Counted from the first letter of the stretch, positions 7,308 to 17,016 are shown. The stretch: DNA of 64,000 nt from Bacteroidales bacterium (GCA_024401295.1 JAKSLG010000004.1:84345-148344), one strand, 5' to 3'. The notes: generated by a model not told the origin, from the sequence alone. Made by a program: numbers and translations.

Positions 7308-9797
7308 TTACGCAATATCAGCCAATTTTTGATTTTCCTCAATTGTTTTGTAAACATCATCCGTCAACTTCTCATAAGTCTGCTTTTGCGGATAAATTGG
7401 CTCAAGGAATTCCACCTGCACCTTATGCGGACGTGGCAGAATCGAGCCTTTTGGCATTGCATCGAAAGCGCCTTTTATTGAAACAGGAATGACCGGCACA
7501 TTGAGTTCACGGCTGAGAATTGCAAATGTCTTCTTGAATTCACCAAGTTTTCCGTCAGTGGTGCGAGTGCCTTCTGGGAAAATGATGATGTTTTTCTTTT
7601 TCTTGAGGGCTTCACCAAGTTTCTGGATCGAGTCTTTGAGGTTGCTCATATCCATGATTATGACATTATGACGATTCGCAATAAACTTCAGAATAGGACG
7701 TTTGACGTGCTGTTCTTTTGCGTAGAAATATGTGTTTTTGATTGTACGCAGTTTCAAGAACGACATGACGAACATGCCATCGAGAAAACTTTGGTGATTT
7801 GGCGCGATGATGACAGGACCATTGTCCGGAATGTTTTCAACACCTTTGCCTGTAAGCTTGAAGAAGAGCTTGAAAAAGAGTTTGGAAATCTTCACAAAAA
7901 TTCCACCCGTGAACCAAGTCTGAGGAAGTTTGAGATTTGTATGTTCGCGAAGAATCTTCTTCCAATCAATTTTCTCTACTTCAATTCGTGTTTTGTAGTC
8001 GGCAACATATTCGGCCATATCCGAAACAGACTTGAACGATGTAATCTGGTCTGTTGTAATGTCCATTCCGAACGTGCTCGAAATAAAGACCTGCAAACCT
8101 ACTTTATCGAGCGAGTCGAATGCAAGATCGAGTTCGATATGGTCTGTTGGTCGCACTTTGCATCGTTTCTCGTCAGTGATATAACGTTTGATGATACGGT
8201 ATTCCTCAAGATCAGGATCAACAATTTTGTCGTCATCATTTGCATTATGAACATCACTTGCAAGAAGAGAAGGCAACTTGAAGCGCTGAAGTTTATCGAG
8301 TTTTGTTCGTGGCAAATCGCCATGATACACAAAAAGACTCATAAGCTTCTTGTATGGCGCAACGCTAAGATTGTATGGTTCAAGCACTTCGCGTTTCAAC
8401 TCCTGTTCAATCTGTTCATCTGTCTTGCCATCCGCAAAATCTTTCTGAGGAACGATTATGGCGCGAAGCATATCGCCGTCCTGAATGACACCAACCTCTT
8501 TTACATAAGATGAATATTCCTCTATCTTGAATTCAATCTCGTTAGGATTGACATTCTTGCCATTTGAGAGGACTATAATCTCTTTACGACGACCTGTTAT
8601 GATAAGACGGCCTTTTTCATCGAGATAGCCAAGATCGCCAGTATAGAGCCAACCATCTTTGAGCACCTGTTCTGTCTCTTCTGGGCGATTGTAGTAGCCC
8701 TGCATGATGTTGCGACCCTTTGCGCACACCTCGCCATTACGTATTTCAACAGTTACAGCAGGCATAGGCTGTCCCGAAGCACCCGGACAAATGTCGTCTG
8801 GACGCGTGAACGAAATCATTGGTGCGGCCTCTGTCATGCCGTAGCCTTCAAGCACGTCGAGACCTATTGTCTTAAGTCCGATAGCAATCTCCTTGTCGAG
8901 AGCAGCACCACCACATACGCAATATGTAATTTTGCCACCCATCTTCGTACGTACACTCTTGAAAATTGTACGTGAAAGAGTTCGACTGCCAACAGTCTTA
9001 CACAGTTTGAAGAGCATTCGCGTAATGAAATTCGCATCAATCTTACTCTTTATGCCTTTATAAAGTGTTGACCAAAGACGTGGAACGCCAATGATTATGG
9101 CAATTTTGTTATTCTGGAGTGTGGCCATTATGTCGCCTGCAGCCATTGAAGGCGCAAAAGCAACACCACCACCAGCAAAAATTGGTGCAAGAAGCGAACC
9201 GACAAGCGGCAGAACATGATGAAGTGGCAAAAGGATCATCGTCTTGCGTTCCTCATTGAATATAGGAACATCTACCGATACCGATTTGATGTTTGAGTTT
9301 ATATTCTCAAACGAAAGCATAACGCCTTTTGGCGAACCTGTCGTACCTGAAGTATAAATTATGACAGCAGTGTCTTTCTCGTCATATTCAATGTTAACCT
9401 TGTCACCTTCGAGGGCAATTCGCTCATAGTCATCAATTACATTGACACTCTTGATAGAACAACTGCCATAGACACTCATAGCTTCAGCAATTGCATCTTC
9501 TGCCTCTTGCTTTTTGCTGCTAGAAACCCATATACATTCTGGTTGACAATCATTTATGATATATGCGACATCGTGAACAGTAGAAGTTGCATCAACAGGT
9601 ACGGCTATGCCTTTGTTGTTCCAAATAGAGAAAAAGGCATAAGCCCAGCCTTCACGGTTTTCTGAAAAAATAACTGTTTTTGCACCCTTATCCTTAGGAG
9701 TAATTCGAGCAAACATGCCTATTCGAACAAGCAGTTCTGAATAGCTTATATGGTGATCACCAGCCGTAATGGCTATCTTGTTAAAGTCTTTAATCAT
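7308..9797 (-). CDS. Acyl-CoA/acyl-ACP synthetase - acyl carrier - PlsC acyltransferase fusion
   Basis: 829 aa with three functional parts in one chain. (1) Adenylate-forming enzyme, residues about 1-520, with the AMP-binding loop YTSGTTGSPKG at 148-158. (2) Acyl-carrier-like domain, about 535-600, with FDSLDKVGL; the serine at about 562 is the expected phosphopantetheine site. (3) PlsC/LPLAT acyltransferase, about 650-820, with NHQSFLD at 667-673 and FPEGTRT at 740-746. By analogy with E. coli Aas it probably activates free fatty acids and passes them to lysophospholipid, with the carrier domain as an internal shuttle; that flow is inference. The start is ATG 9797; a TTG at 9803 would add two residues. 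It has its own -7 box and a terminator. Confidence 0.88.
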   Translation of the reverse strand: MIKDFNKIAITAGDHHISYSELLVRIGMFARITPKDKGAKTVIFSENREGWAYAFFSIWNNKGIAVPVDATSTVHDVAYIINDCQPECIWVSSSKKQEAEDAIAEAMSVYGSCSIKSVNVIDDYERIALEGDKVNIEYDEKDTAVIIYTSGTTGSPKGVMLSFENINSNIKSVSVDVPIFNEERKTMILLPLHHVLPLVGSLLAPIFAGGGVAFAPSMAAGDIMATLQNNKIAIIIGVPRLWSTLYKGIKSKIDANFITRMLFKLCKTVGSRTLSRTIFKSVRTKMGGKITYCVCGGAALDKEIAIGLKTIGLDVLEGYGMTEAAPMISFTRPDDICPGASGQPMPAVTVEIRNGEVCAKGRNIMQGYYNRPEETEQVLKDGWLYTGDLGYLDEKGRLIITGRRKEIIVLSNGKNVNPNEIEFKIEEYSSYVKEVGVIQDGDMLRAIIVPQKDFADGKTDEQIEQELKREVLEPYNLSVAPYKKLMSLFVYHGDLPRTKLDKLQRFKLPSLLASDVHNANDDDKIVDPDLEEYRIIKRYITDEKRCKVRPTDHIELDLAFDSLDKVGLQVFISSTFGMDITTDQITSFKSVSDMAEYVADYKTRIEVEKIDWKKILREHTNLKLPQTWFTGGIFVKISKLFFKLFFKLTGKGVENIPDNGPVIIAPNHQSFLDGMFVMSFLKLRTIKNTYFYAKEQHVKRPILKFIANRHNVIIMDMSNLKDSIQKLGEALKKKKNIIIFPEGTRTTDGKLGEFKKTFAILSRELNVPVIPVSIKGAFDAMPKGSILPRPHKVQVEFLEPIYPQKQTYEKLTDDVYKTIEENQKLADIA

Positions 9798-9825
9798 AAT
9801 CAAAATATGTTGACAAAAACTGCGG

Positions 9826-9833
9826 CAAAGTTA
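9826..9833 (-). promoter_or_regulatory. -7 box TAACTTTG for the synthetase-acyltransferase gene
   Basis: TAnnTTTG match 29 nt upstream of ATG 9797; predicted RNA start near 9819. Located in the gap after panE. Confidence 0.5.
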
Positions 9834-9852
9834 GCAATAATATATGAATATA

Positions 9853-10755
9853 TCACCTTGCCAAGAACTTCAACTGAACCTCAAGCATCTGCATTTGATG
9901 CATGATAAATCCGTGATTATGTGCTATTTGAACTGGACGAGTATAAAGATAGTTGATTTCCATCGGCCTATGAAAATCAAAGTCCAGTTTCATTGAAGGC
10001 GAATATGGAACCATGTCAAGAGTACTTTTTATCATTGCATCTGCAAAATTCTCGCTAATATTCTCAACACCGCAAGCCCAGGCTGCATGAATAACCTCAA
10101 GCATCTGATTATGCACAATCCGACGCATTTCCGGAACAGATAAAAGATTGCTTGTCTGAGTATTCATGACGACCGTCATACCATTGAAAGGCATGTTCCA
10201 TACGGCCTTTCTCCATCGCGCTTCATTATATTCAACATTGCGCACACTCACTCCGGAATCCTCAAAATCAGCAAGCATCATCTCATAGCGTTTAATGTCG
10301 CGACAAGAATAATTACCAATATTGATGCTTCCATAAAACTGATGATTGACAACGCCAGGCTCCGTCTTTGCCGAACAGATAAACGCCAAACCTGCTGCAA
10401 GTTGCACGCCTGGAAACATTGCTTGCACATCATCTTCAACGCCAATGCCATTCTGAATCAGCAAAACAATGGTATCTTCCTTCAACAAGGACGGCAAAAG
10501 CGACGGCAATAACGCATTGTTGGTCGTCTTCAAACCCACAATCACAACATCAACCTTCGGCATCTCAAGTGTACTATTATAGGCTTTTACATCGTCAATA
10601 TGAAAATCACCATTACATGATTTGACGTGAAGACCATGCTGACACACATAGTCATAATCATTATGGAACAAAAAATGAACTTCATGACCGCCACGAGCAA
10701 GCATTGCACCATAATATCCGCCAATGGCACCTGTTCCTATAACAGCATATTTCAT
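9853..10755 (-). CDS. panE: Ketopantoate reductase family protein (2-dehydropantoate 2-reductase)
   Basis: 300 aa, the usual length for PanE/ApbA. The N-terminal Rossmann fold carries GTGAIGG at residues 7-13 (NADPH binding), GLKTTNNAL near residue 75 with the expected lysine, and the C-terminal all-alpha domain has EARWRKAVWNMPFN, which fits the catalytic lysine region. The reaction would be NADPH-dependent reduction of 2-dehydropantoate to pantoate on the way to coenzyme A. It lies 22 nt downstream of the formate/nitrite channel gene and may be co-transcribed with it. PanE-family members also include paralogues of unknown substrate, so the exact reaction is less sure than the family. Confidence 0.85.
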   Translation of the reverse strand: MKYAVIGTGAIGGYYGAMLARGGHEVHFLFHNDYDYVCQHGLHVKSCNGDFHIDDVKAYNSTLEMPKVDVVIVGLKTTNNALLPSLLPSLLKEDTIVLLIQNGIGVEDDVQAMFPGVQLAAGLAFICSAKTEPGVVNHQFYGSINIGNYSCRDIKRYEMMLADFEDSGVSVRNVEYNEARWRKAVWNMPFNGMTVVMNTQTSNLLSVPEMRRIVHNQMLEVIHAAWACGVENISENFADAMIKSTLDMVPYSPSMKLDFDFHRPMEINYLYTRPVQIAHNHGFIMHQMQMLEVQLKFLAR

Positions 10756-10777
10756 TGTCTATCAGATTTATATAAAA

Positions 10778-11377
10778 TCAATCACGCCAAACTGCCCGAT
10801 ATAAATTACAACCAACAAAGTTTCCAATAACAATGCTGACATAAAATATCATTGTATCCAATGCATTCTCGGCAAGGAAAGAAACCGGAACGCATAAATA
10901 ATAGAAAGCATCGGCCACACAGTGTGGGAAACCGCACATGATAAAGAGAGGTACACCAAAAATGAGTGGCAAATTTTGCCCCTTGCGCGCAAAAGTTACA
11001 GCCGTAGTCATTATGAAACCACAACCAATCGCCAAAACACCGCCAAAAAAAGGTCCTGTCTGGAGTCGTCCTTCCAAAATCTTCTGAGCCGTATCCTGCA
11101 ATGGCATCGGCGAGCAGCGGACCATCATTGCTACAGCTAAACATCCAATGATGTTGGCAAACAGAACCAACATAAGCGTGGCAACTTCACCACGCTTGAT
11201 AAAACCTGCAGTGCCTGTATAGAGTTTCAGACCGTAGTGGACAACCGTCAGAAGACCAAAGGCAAACATAACTGCACCGATTATGCTTTTTTCTGCCAGA
11301 TAGCCAAATCCTGCTATGCCAATACAAACGCCTGCCAGAAAACTTGAACGTATGATTTTAATAATGTCATTATTCAT
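10778..11377 (-). CDS. Compact formate/nitrite transporter family (FNT) channel
   Basis: Only 199 aa, against 260-290 for FocA/NirC, but the landmarks are in the right order: LYTGTAGF (residues 53-60, the TM2 omega-loop region), FANIIGC (73-79), GFPHCVAD (149-156) with the central pore histidine at 152, and IVIGNFVGC near the end. Six hydrophobic segments can be drawn with short loops. The family conducts formate, nitrite, lactate or hydrosulfide across the inner membrane. Its substrate cannot be read from the sequence. A TAATTTTG -7 box lies at 11400-11407, 23 nt upstream of the ATG. panE follows after 22 nt. Confidence 0.75.
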   Translation of the reverse strand: MNNDIIKIIRSSFLAGVCIGIAGFGYLAEKSIIGAVMFAFGLLTVVHYGLKLYTGTAGFIKRGEVATLMLVLFANIIGCLAVAMMVRCSPMPLQDTAQKILEGRLQTGPFFGGVLAIGCGFIMTTAVTFARKGQNLPLIFGVPLFIMCGFPHCVADAFYYLCVPVSFLAENALDTMIFYVSIVIGNFVGCNLYRAVWRD

Positions 11378-11399
11378 AACAAATCAGTATTTCAAAGTT

Positions 11400-11407
11400 C
11401 AAAATTA
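11400..11407 (-). promoter_or_regulatory. -7 box TAATTTTG for the FNT-panE unit
   Basis: Matches TAnnTTTG; the RNA would start near 11393, 16 nt before the ATG. No -33 at ideal spacing (a TTTG lies 23 nt away). Confidence 0.4.
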
Positions 11408-11456
11408 AATTATTTTCAATGATTATGGTGCAAAAGACGAATATATCAATCACATA

Positions 11457-11493
11457 AAAACAAGAAACGGCCGTACAAAAAGTACGACCGTTC
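11457..11493 (-). terminator. Terminator after secDF
   Basis: On the minus strand 11492-11482 pairs with 11476-11466 (11 bp with one G-T wobble) around a five-T loop, followed by a T-rich tail, 27 nt after the secDF stop. Confidence 0.75.
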
Positions 11494-11519
11494 CCAATTA
11501 TAGAGAGAAATCTAATTGA

Positions 11520-14459
11520 TTACTTCTTGCGATTCAAAAGGTCATACGCAATAGGTGATGCGATGAACACTGATGAATATGTACCGACGATTGTACCGAG
11601 CAAGAGGCCGAATACGAATCCACGGATAACTTCGCCACCGAAGATGAAGATCACGAGCAACACGAAGAATGTTGTGAGTGATGTGTTAATCGTACGCGAA
11701 AGCGTTGAGCTGATGGCACCATTGACATTTGTCTTCAAATCGCTCTTTGGATGGAGACCGATGAACTCACGGACACGGTCGAATACGACCACTGTATCGT
11801 TGATAGAGTAACCTACGATTGTGAGGATTGCTGCAATAAACGACTGGTCAATTTCCATTGAGAATGGCATGATCGAGCTGAAGATTGAGAACATACCCAA
11901 TACGATAACTGTATCGTGAATAAGCGCAACAGTTGCACCCATACCATACTGCCAGTTCTTGAATCGGATGAGGATGTAGAGGAACATAACTACAAGTGAC
12001 AAAATAATTGCGATTGTAGCAGATTCCTTAATATCGTCAGCAATTGTTGGACCAACCTTCTGAGAACTCATGCGATAGTCTGAGAGGAACTCCTCACGAT
12101 CAACGTTCTCTGGCAAGAATGCCTTAACGCCTTCGTAGAGTTTAGTTTCGATTTCTTCCTGTGCATTTTCGCCTGTGTTCTTGAGACCATAGTTTGTTGC
12201 GATGCGAACCTGATTATCAGTACCGTATGTCTTAACCTCAACATTAGCCTCTTCGAACTGTGCGAGGAGTGAGTTCTGAATGTCAACAGATGAAACCGGC
12301 TGCTGGAAACGAACTACGAATACCTGACCACCAGTGAAGTCGATACCCCAGCTCAAACCGCGTACTGCGAATGAGCAGATGCTGATGAGAATTACAGCGC
12401 TTGAAAGGATATAATAGATCTTCTTCTTACCGATGAAGTCGATGTGAACATTCTCCAAGAAGTGCTCTGTGAGTTTGTTGCCAAACTTCATGTTCTCGTC
12501 CTTCTTAGCAAAGTACTCGATGAACAAGCGGCTCATGAATACTGCAGTGAAGAATGAAGAAACCACACCAATCATCAATGTTGTAGCGAAGCCCTTGATA
12601 GGACCTGTACCAACGAGGAAGAGGATAAGTGCTGTGAGGAATGTTGTTACGTTTGCATCGACGATTGCCGACATAGCGTTTTCATAACCTGCAGAAATTG
12701 CATTGGCAACGTTCTTGCCTGATCTCATCTCTTCCTTGATACGTTCGAAGATGATCACGTTAGCATCGACTGCTGTACCAATTGTAAGCACGATACCTGC
12801 GATACCTGGCAATGTCAATACTGCACCAAATGATGCGAGTACGCCTGCGAGGAAGAAGAGGTTTGCAATAAGTGCGAGGTCGGCAACAGCACCAGCCTTG
12901 AAGCCATAGAAGAAGATCATGTAGAGAAGTACTACGACGAAAGCGAAGAGGAATGACCACAAACCGCTTTCAATTGCTTCCTGACCAAGTGATGGACCTA
13001 CGACGTTGTCTTCAACGATTGTTGCAGGTGCAGGGAGTTTACCAGACTTGAGCACGTTAGCCAAGTCCTGTGCCTCCTCAGTTGTGAAGTTACCAGTGAT
13101 CTGGCTTGAACCGCCTGTGATCTCTGACTGAACTGTTGGGAAGCTATAAACATAGCCATCGAGAACGATTGCGATGCAACGACCGAGGTTTGCCTTTGTG
13201 AGCTGAGCCCACTTACGTGCACCCTCGCTGTTCATATTCATCGAAACTTCGTATGAAGCGCTGTTCTGTGCAACGTTAGATTTTGCGTTTGTGATAACAT
13301 CACCCTCGAGTGGAGCGCGACCATTGTTTGAAGTAGCCTTGATTGCCACGAGTTCATAAACCTGCTCTTTTGGATTGATAGGCTGCTGGAAATATGGCTG
13401 AGCCTGAGCACCTGAAGTTGCCTTAACAGTCCACATGAGCTTGAGGTCGCGTGGCAAGATGCGGCGAACCTTATCGCTGTTGAGATATGCATCGATTGTT
13501 GACATATCCTTAGCAAGAGCGAAACCTACAACTGGACCATAACCTGCTGGTGTTGGGTGGAGGTATGTGAAGAGCGACTTATATTCAGACTGTGCAGCGA
13601 TTGCTGTAGAATCTGCATTTTCGCCCATGATATCGTTGAAGTTGCTTGCTGTTGTATCGGCAACGGCATTTGTGCTGACAACCTCACGAGTTGCAGCCTC
13701 TGCTTCGAGGAGAGACTGAAGAATCTCCTGATTGTTATATGTCTCCCAGAATTCGAGGTTTGCAGTGCCCTGGAGGAGCTTGCGAACACGAGCAGGCTCT
13801 GTTACGCCAGGAAGCTCGACAAGAATACGGCCAGCCTTATCCTGAAGACGCTGGATGTTTGGCTGAGTTACACCGAAACGGTCGATACGTGTACGAAGTA
13901 CGTTGAATGCATTACTGATAGCGTCTTCTGTCTCCTTTTGAAGAACATTGATAACTTCTGAGTTAGACATATCGCGAGTGATGCGGTCCTTAAGGTCAAC
14001 TGTTGCGAAAATAGTTGCGAGCTGACCATTTGGATTAACCTTCTCAAACTCTTCACGGAATACTTTGAGGAAATCCTCGTTTGAACCTTCAGTCTCACGT
14101 GCGATTGCATTGTCCATTGCCTGAGTGAAAGTTGGATCTGTGCTGTAGTTTGAAAGAGCCTTCACGATATCAGAAACCTTAACTTCGAGGATAAGGTTCA
14201 TACCGCCCTTCAAGTCAAGACCGAAGTTGATTTCATTGCTCTTACACTCCATGTAAGTGTACTTCTTGAGATACAAGAAGTTGTAAACAGGTTCGTTGGC
14301 GATGGAATCGAGATAAGCCGACTCCTTCTGTGCATCGCCATTAGCGAAAGTCTTCGCATCACTTTCCACCTTCTTGGTGAAGTAGGTGAACGATAGTTGG
14401 TACAGGCATACCAGAGCCAGAAGAATGGCAAATGTCCGTACTGCGCCTTTGTTTTGCAT
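11520..14459 (-). CDS. secDF: Protein translocase subunit SecDF (fused)
   Basis: 979 aa, a SecD-SecF fusion as is normal in Bacteroidetes. The N-terminal TM (about residues 8-26) is followed by the SecD motif GLDLKGG at 80-86, the large periplasmic P1 region, then a six-TM RND-like block with TIGTAVDANVIIFERIKEE. The SecF half starts around residue 650 and has WGIDFTGGQ, another six TMs and the DTVVVFDRVRE motif. It uses the proton gradient to pull exported proteins out of SecYEG on the periplasmic side. It has its own -7 box 83 nt upstream and a terminator downstream, so it looks monocistronic. Confidence 0.97.
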   Translation of the reverse strand: MQNKGAVRTFAILLALVCLYQLSFTYFTKKVESDAKTFANGDAQKESAYLDSIANEPVYNFLYLKKYTYMECKSNEINFGLDLKGGMNLILEVKVSDIVKALSNYSTDPTFTQAMDNAIARETEGSNEDFLKVFREEFEKVNPNGQLATIFATVDLKDRITRDMSNSEVINVLQKETEDAISNAFNVLRTRIDRFGVTQPNIQRLQDKAGRILVELPGVTEPARVRKLLQGTANLEFWETYNNQEILQSLLEAEAATREVVSTNAVADTTASNFNDIMGENADSTAIAAQSEYKSLFTYLHPTPAGYGPVVGFALAKDMSTIDAYLNSDKVRRILPRDLKLMWTVKATSGAQAQPYFQQPINPKEQVYELVAIKATSNNGRAPLEGDVITNAKSNVAQNSASYEVSMNMNSEGARKWAQLTKANLGRCIAIVLDGYVYSFPTVQSEITGGSSQITGNFTTEEAQDLANVLKSGKLPAPATIVEDNVVGPSLGQEAIESGLWSFLFAFVVVLLYMIFFYGFKAGAVADLALIANLFFLAGVLASFGAVLTLPGIAGIVLTIGTAVDANVIIFERIKEEMRSGKNVANAISAGYENAMSAIVDANVTTFLTALILFLVGTGPIKGFATTLMIGVVSSFFTAVFMSRLFIEYFAKKDENMKFGNKLTEHFLENVHIDFIGKKKIYYILSSAVILISICSFAVRGLSWGIDFTGGQVFVVRFQQPVSSVDIQNSLLAQFEEANVEVKTYGTDNQVRIATNYGLKNTGENAQEEIETKLYEGVKAFLPENVDREEFLSDYRMSSQKVGPTIADDIKESATIAIILSLVVMFLYILIRFKNWQYGMGATVALIHDTVIVLGMFSIFSSIMPFSMEIDQSFIAAILTIVGYSINDTVVVFDRVREFIGLHPKSDLKTNVNGAISSTLSRTINTSLTTFFVLLVIFIFGGEVIRGFVFGLLLGTIVGTYSSVFIASPIAYDLLNRKK

Positions 14460-14541
14460 TTTGATTTTTATTTTCTTTTGTTAATTATTCTATGTTCATA
14501 AGTCGTAGCTGGCATAAGTGCCCACTTTCGACAATTGCGCG

Positions 14542-14549
14542 CAAAGATA
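14542..14549 (-). promoter_or_regulatory. -7 box TATCTTTG for secDF
   Basis: TAnnTTTG match; predicted RNA start near 14535, giving a 5' leader of about 75 nt. No hairpin stands out in that leader. Confidence 0.5.
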
Positions 14550-14614
14550 CGCATTTTTCTACAAATGACGTTAAAAAATGAAAAATCTTTGGCACAGCAA
14601 TAGCTCAGAAGGAA

Positions 14615-15562
14615 TCAATATATCTGTTTAGCAACGGCATAGACGCTGTCGGTGGCCATCAGAGTATAGAAATGTATGTCTGGAACACCGTGCGCAATGA
14701 GTTCTTTGCTCTGCATTGTCATCCACTCGATACCAACCTGTTTGACGGCTGCGTCATCCTTGCATGCCTCGATGGCCTTGACCAAATCGTTTGGCATGTC
14801 ACACTTGAAAGTGCGCGGAAGCACTGTCAGCTGGCGTTTTTTCGAAATAGGTTTCAAGCCTGGAATTATCGGTACATTGATGCCGGCTGCACGACAACGA
14901 TCGACAAAATCAAAATATTTGGCATTATCGAAAAAGAGCTGCGTGATAATATATTCGGCACCCATATCAACTTTCTGCTTCAAATAGCGGATATCCGAAT
15001 CGATATTCGGAGCCTCTTCATGCTTCTCAGGATAACCGGCCACGCCGAACGAGAAATTATGCTCGAGCGGATCGTTAAGTGTGCCATCAAGGAATTTTCC
15101 TGCGTTGAGGTCGTTAATCTGACCTATGAGATCTGACGCATGCAAGTGGCAATCCGCAAAATCCACTCGCGACTCCTTATCGAGGTCGCCACGCAAAACG
15201 AACACATCGTGAATTCCCAGGAAGTTGAGGTCAATCAACATGTATTCCGTCTCGCTTCGCGTGAAACCCTGGCAAATAACATGCGGCACGGTAGGGATGC
15301 CATAGCGTTGCTGCAAAGCGGCTGCAACAGCAACCGTTCCAGGACGTTTGCGAACAAACATTTTCTTGTATGAACCATCTGGCGACGATTCATAAATTGC
15401 TTCCGAATGGTGTGTTGTTATGTTTATGAATAGTGGATCGAATTCTCGCAATTTATCGATGCTGTTGAATGTCTTTTGCAAACTGCTACCCTTTGCCGGT
15501 GGCAAAACTTCAATCGAAAAACCGGTTGTTTTGCGATCACGCAAAATTTCTGCTACTGTCAT
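14615..15562 (-). CDS. metF: Methylenetetrahydrofolate reductase (MetF)
   Basis: 315 aa, a little longer than E. coli MetF (296). It opens with FSIEVLPPAKG (the FE/VxPP motif near the N-terminus of the TIM barrel), has HVICQGFTRSE and the FLGIHDVFVLRGD strand-loop, and later IIPGLKPISKKRQL. It reduces 5,10-methylene-THF to 5-methyl-THF with a flavin, supplying methyl groups for methionine. The start ATG 15562 lies downstream of a TAATTTTG -7 box that overlaps the stop region of the PaaK-like gene, so it may be read both from that gene's RNA and from its own promoter. Confidence 0.96.
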   Translation of the reverse strand: MTVAEILRDRKTTGFSIEVLPPAKGSSLQKTFNSIDKLREFDPLFINITTHHSEAIYESSPDGSYKKMFVRKRPGTVAVAAALQQRYGIPTVPHVICQGFTRSETEYMLIDLNFLGIHDVFVLRGDLDKESRVDFADCHLHASDLIGQINDLNAGKFLDGTLNDPLEHNFSFGVAGYPEKHEEAPNIDSDIRYLKQKVDMGAEYIITQLFFDNAKYFDFVDRCRAAGINVPIIPGLKPISKKRQLTVLPRTFKCDMPNDLVKAIEACKDDAAVKQVGIEWMTMQSKELIAHGVPDIHFYTLMATDSVYAVAKQIY

Positions 15563-15585
15563 TGTTCTGTACTGTTTATTTAATG

Positions 15586-15593
15586 CAAAATTA
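15586..15593 (-). promoter_or_regulatory. -7 box TAATTTTG for metF
   Basis: TAnnTTTG match placed across the stop codon of the upstream ligase gene; the RNA would start near 15579, 17 nt before the metF ATG. Confidence 0.4.
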
Positions 15594-16886
15594 TCGCAAA
15601 TCCATGAATTTGATTGGTTTACGACTCATTTCTGGAAACTGCAATTTATTGATATACTCTGGTGAATCAAAACTGATTTGAGGCGCAACACGCACTTTTG
15701 AACGGAATATGTCTTTTATCTCCTTGCCAAATGCCTCGTCGCTTCTGTGCGATCCGATGCGCACTTTGATGTCGTCTGTGCCAAGTTCATTCGTATAGAC
15801 CTCAACGACATAATTCTTTACATCGGCAATGCCGTCAAGAATATCAAAAAGCGCTGGCGGATAAAGTGTTGTACCTTTATATTTGATCATCTGACCCTTA
15901 CGGCCAATCACCGAACTCAACCTCATCGTGTTTCGACCACATTTACATTGCTCTGTTGAATGGTAGCAGATGTCGCCTGTCTTGAAACGCAGAAGCGGCA
16001 TTCCTTCAACACCAAGCGATGTGATCGTCACCTCACCCGCCTCGTTTTCGCCAACCGGCTGATTGTTTTCATCAAGGAATTCGACGATTATGAGCTCTGG
16101 CTGCAAATGTCCGCCATTATGATACTGGCAATCAGTGAACGAAGCCTGCATTTCAGTCGAAGCATATGTTCCATATAGTTCAATCTCAGGCCAACGCTCC
16201 GAAATCTTTTGTCCCAAAGTCGAAAACTGACCATTCGGTGAACGAAGCGCTTCACCTATGCAGACACATTTGCGGAGTGATGACGCGTGATGATCAATGC
16301 CATTCTTTTCAGCAAAATCAATTATCTTCATCAAAAATGAAGGGACACACATGCATAATGTCGGACGGATGCGATTGATAGTGTCCCACTGCAATTCAGG
16401 AATGCCATTGCCAACACGTGCCACGCCCATTCCCAACTCACGTGCACCCAGGAAATAGGCCAAACCGGCCATAAAACGACGGTCAATTGTCACCATCTCC
16501 TGCATCACATCATCGGCTGTGCATCCGGCAGTGTCAAACGAGAGATGCTCGTTATATGCCAAACGGTCAAGGTCGCCTTCAGTCAGCATGAAGGTGACAG
16601 GATTACCCATCGTTCCCGATGTCGTGACGTAATCGACAATTTCTCGCTTGTCAACACACAGAAAATCATCGTTATGCTGTTGAAGATCATCCTTTGTCGT
16701 GACAGGTATATTCCTCAAATCATCGACACATCTTATCGACTTCGGATCAATGCCATTTTCTGCAAACATGCGTTTGTAGAACGGCGATTTCTCGGCCAGA
16801 TAAGCAATTGCCTTGCGCAACGCTGCATCTTGCCAAGCACGAATCTCGTCGGCCGACTTATACTGTAGAGTCATGTCTCGTTTCAT
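15591..16886 (-). CDS. Phenylacetate-CoA ligase family AMP-forming ligase (PaaK-like)
   Basis: 431 aa, the PaaK length. Motifs by eye: VTTSGTMGNPV (residues about 88-98, the nucleotide loop), the central ELYGTYASTEMQ region, the hinge-region RFKTGD and the C-terminal GRKGQMIKYKG. Such enzymes activate aryl or other carboxylic acids to CoA thioesters through an adenylate. Bacteroidetes carry several PaaK-like genes, often for uptake of phenylacetate or indole-acetate derivatives, or in envelope lipid clusters; nothing next to it fixes the substrate. The start ATG is 16886 (MKRDM); an inner ATG at 16874 is possible. metF follows after 28 nt. Confidence 0.82.
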   Translation of the reverse strand: MKRDMTLQYKSADEIRAWQDAALRKAIAYLAEKSPFYKRMFAENGIDPKSIRCVDDLRNIPVTTKDDLQQHNDDFLCVDKREIVDYVTTSGTMGNPVTFMLTEGDLDRLAYNEHLSFDTAGCTADDVMQEMVTIDRRFMAGLAYFLGARELGMGVARVGNGIPELQWDTINRIRPTLCMCVPSFLMKIIDFAEKNGIDHHASSLRKCVCIGEALRSPNGQFSTLGQKISERWPEIELYGTYASTEMQASFTDCQYHNGGHLQPELIIVEFLDENNQPVGENEAGEVTITSLGVEGMPLLRFKTGDICYHSTEQCKCGRNTMRLSSVIGRKGQMIKYKGTTLYPPALFDILDGIADVKNYVVEVYTNELGTDDIKVRIGSHRSDEAFGKEIKDIFRSKVRVAPQISFDSPEYINKLQFPEMSRKPIKFMDLR

Positions 16887-17016
16887 CTATGTTTTTCCTC
16901 GCAAAATTCCGACAAAAAGTTTAAATTTTCGTCACAAAGTTTAATTTATAACGTTTAATGATTAGTTTTTCGGTGCAAAATTAAGACGAATCATGTGTTA
17001 TTCAAAACAAAAAATG

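Noticed and set aside
7668-8513. 281-aa open frame on the plus strand
   Set aside because: Antisense of the synthetase/ACP/PlsC gene, low-complexity in Phe/Ile/Cys, no family resemblance.
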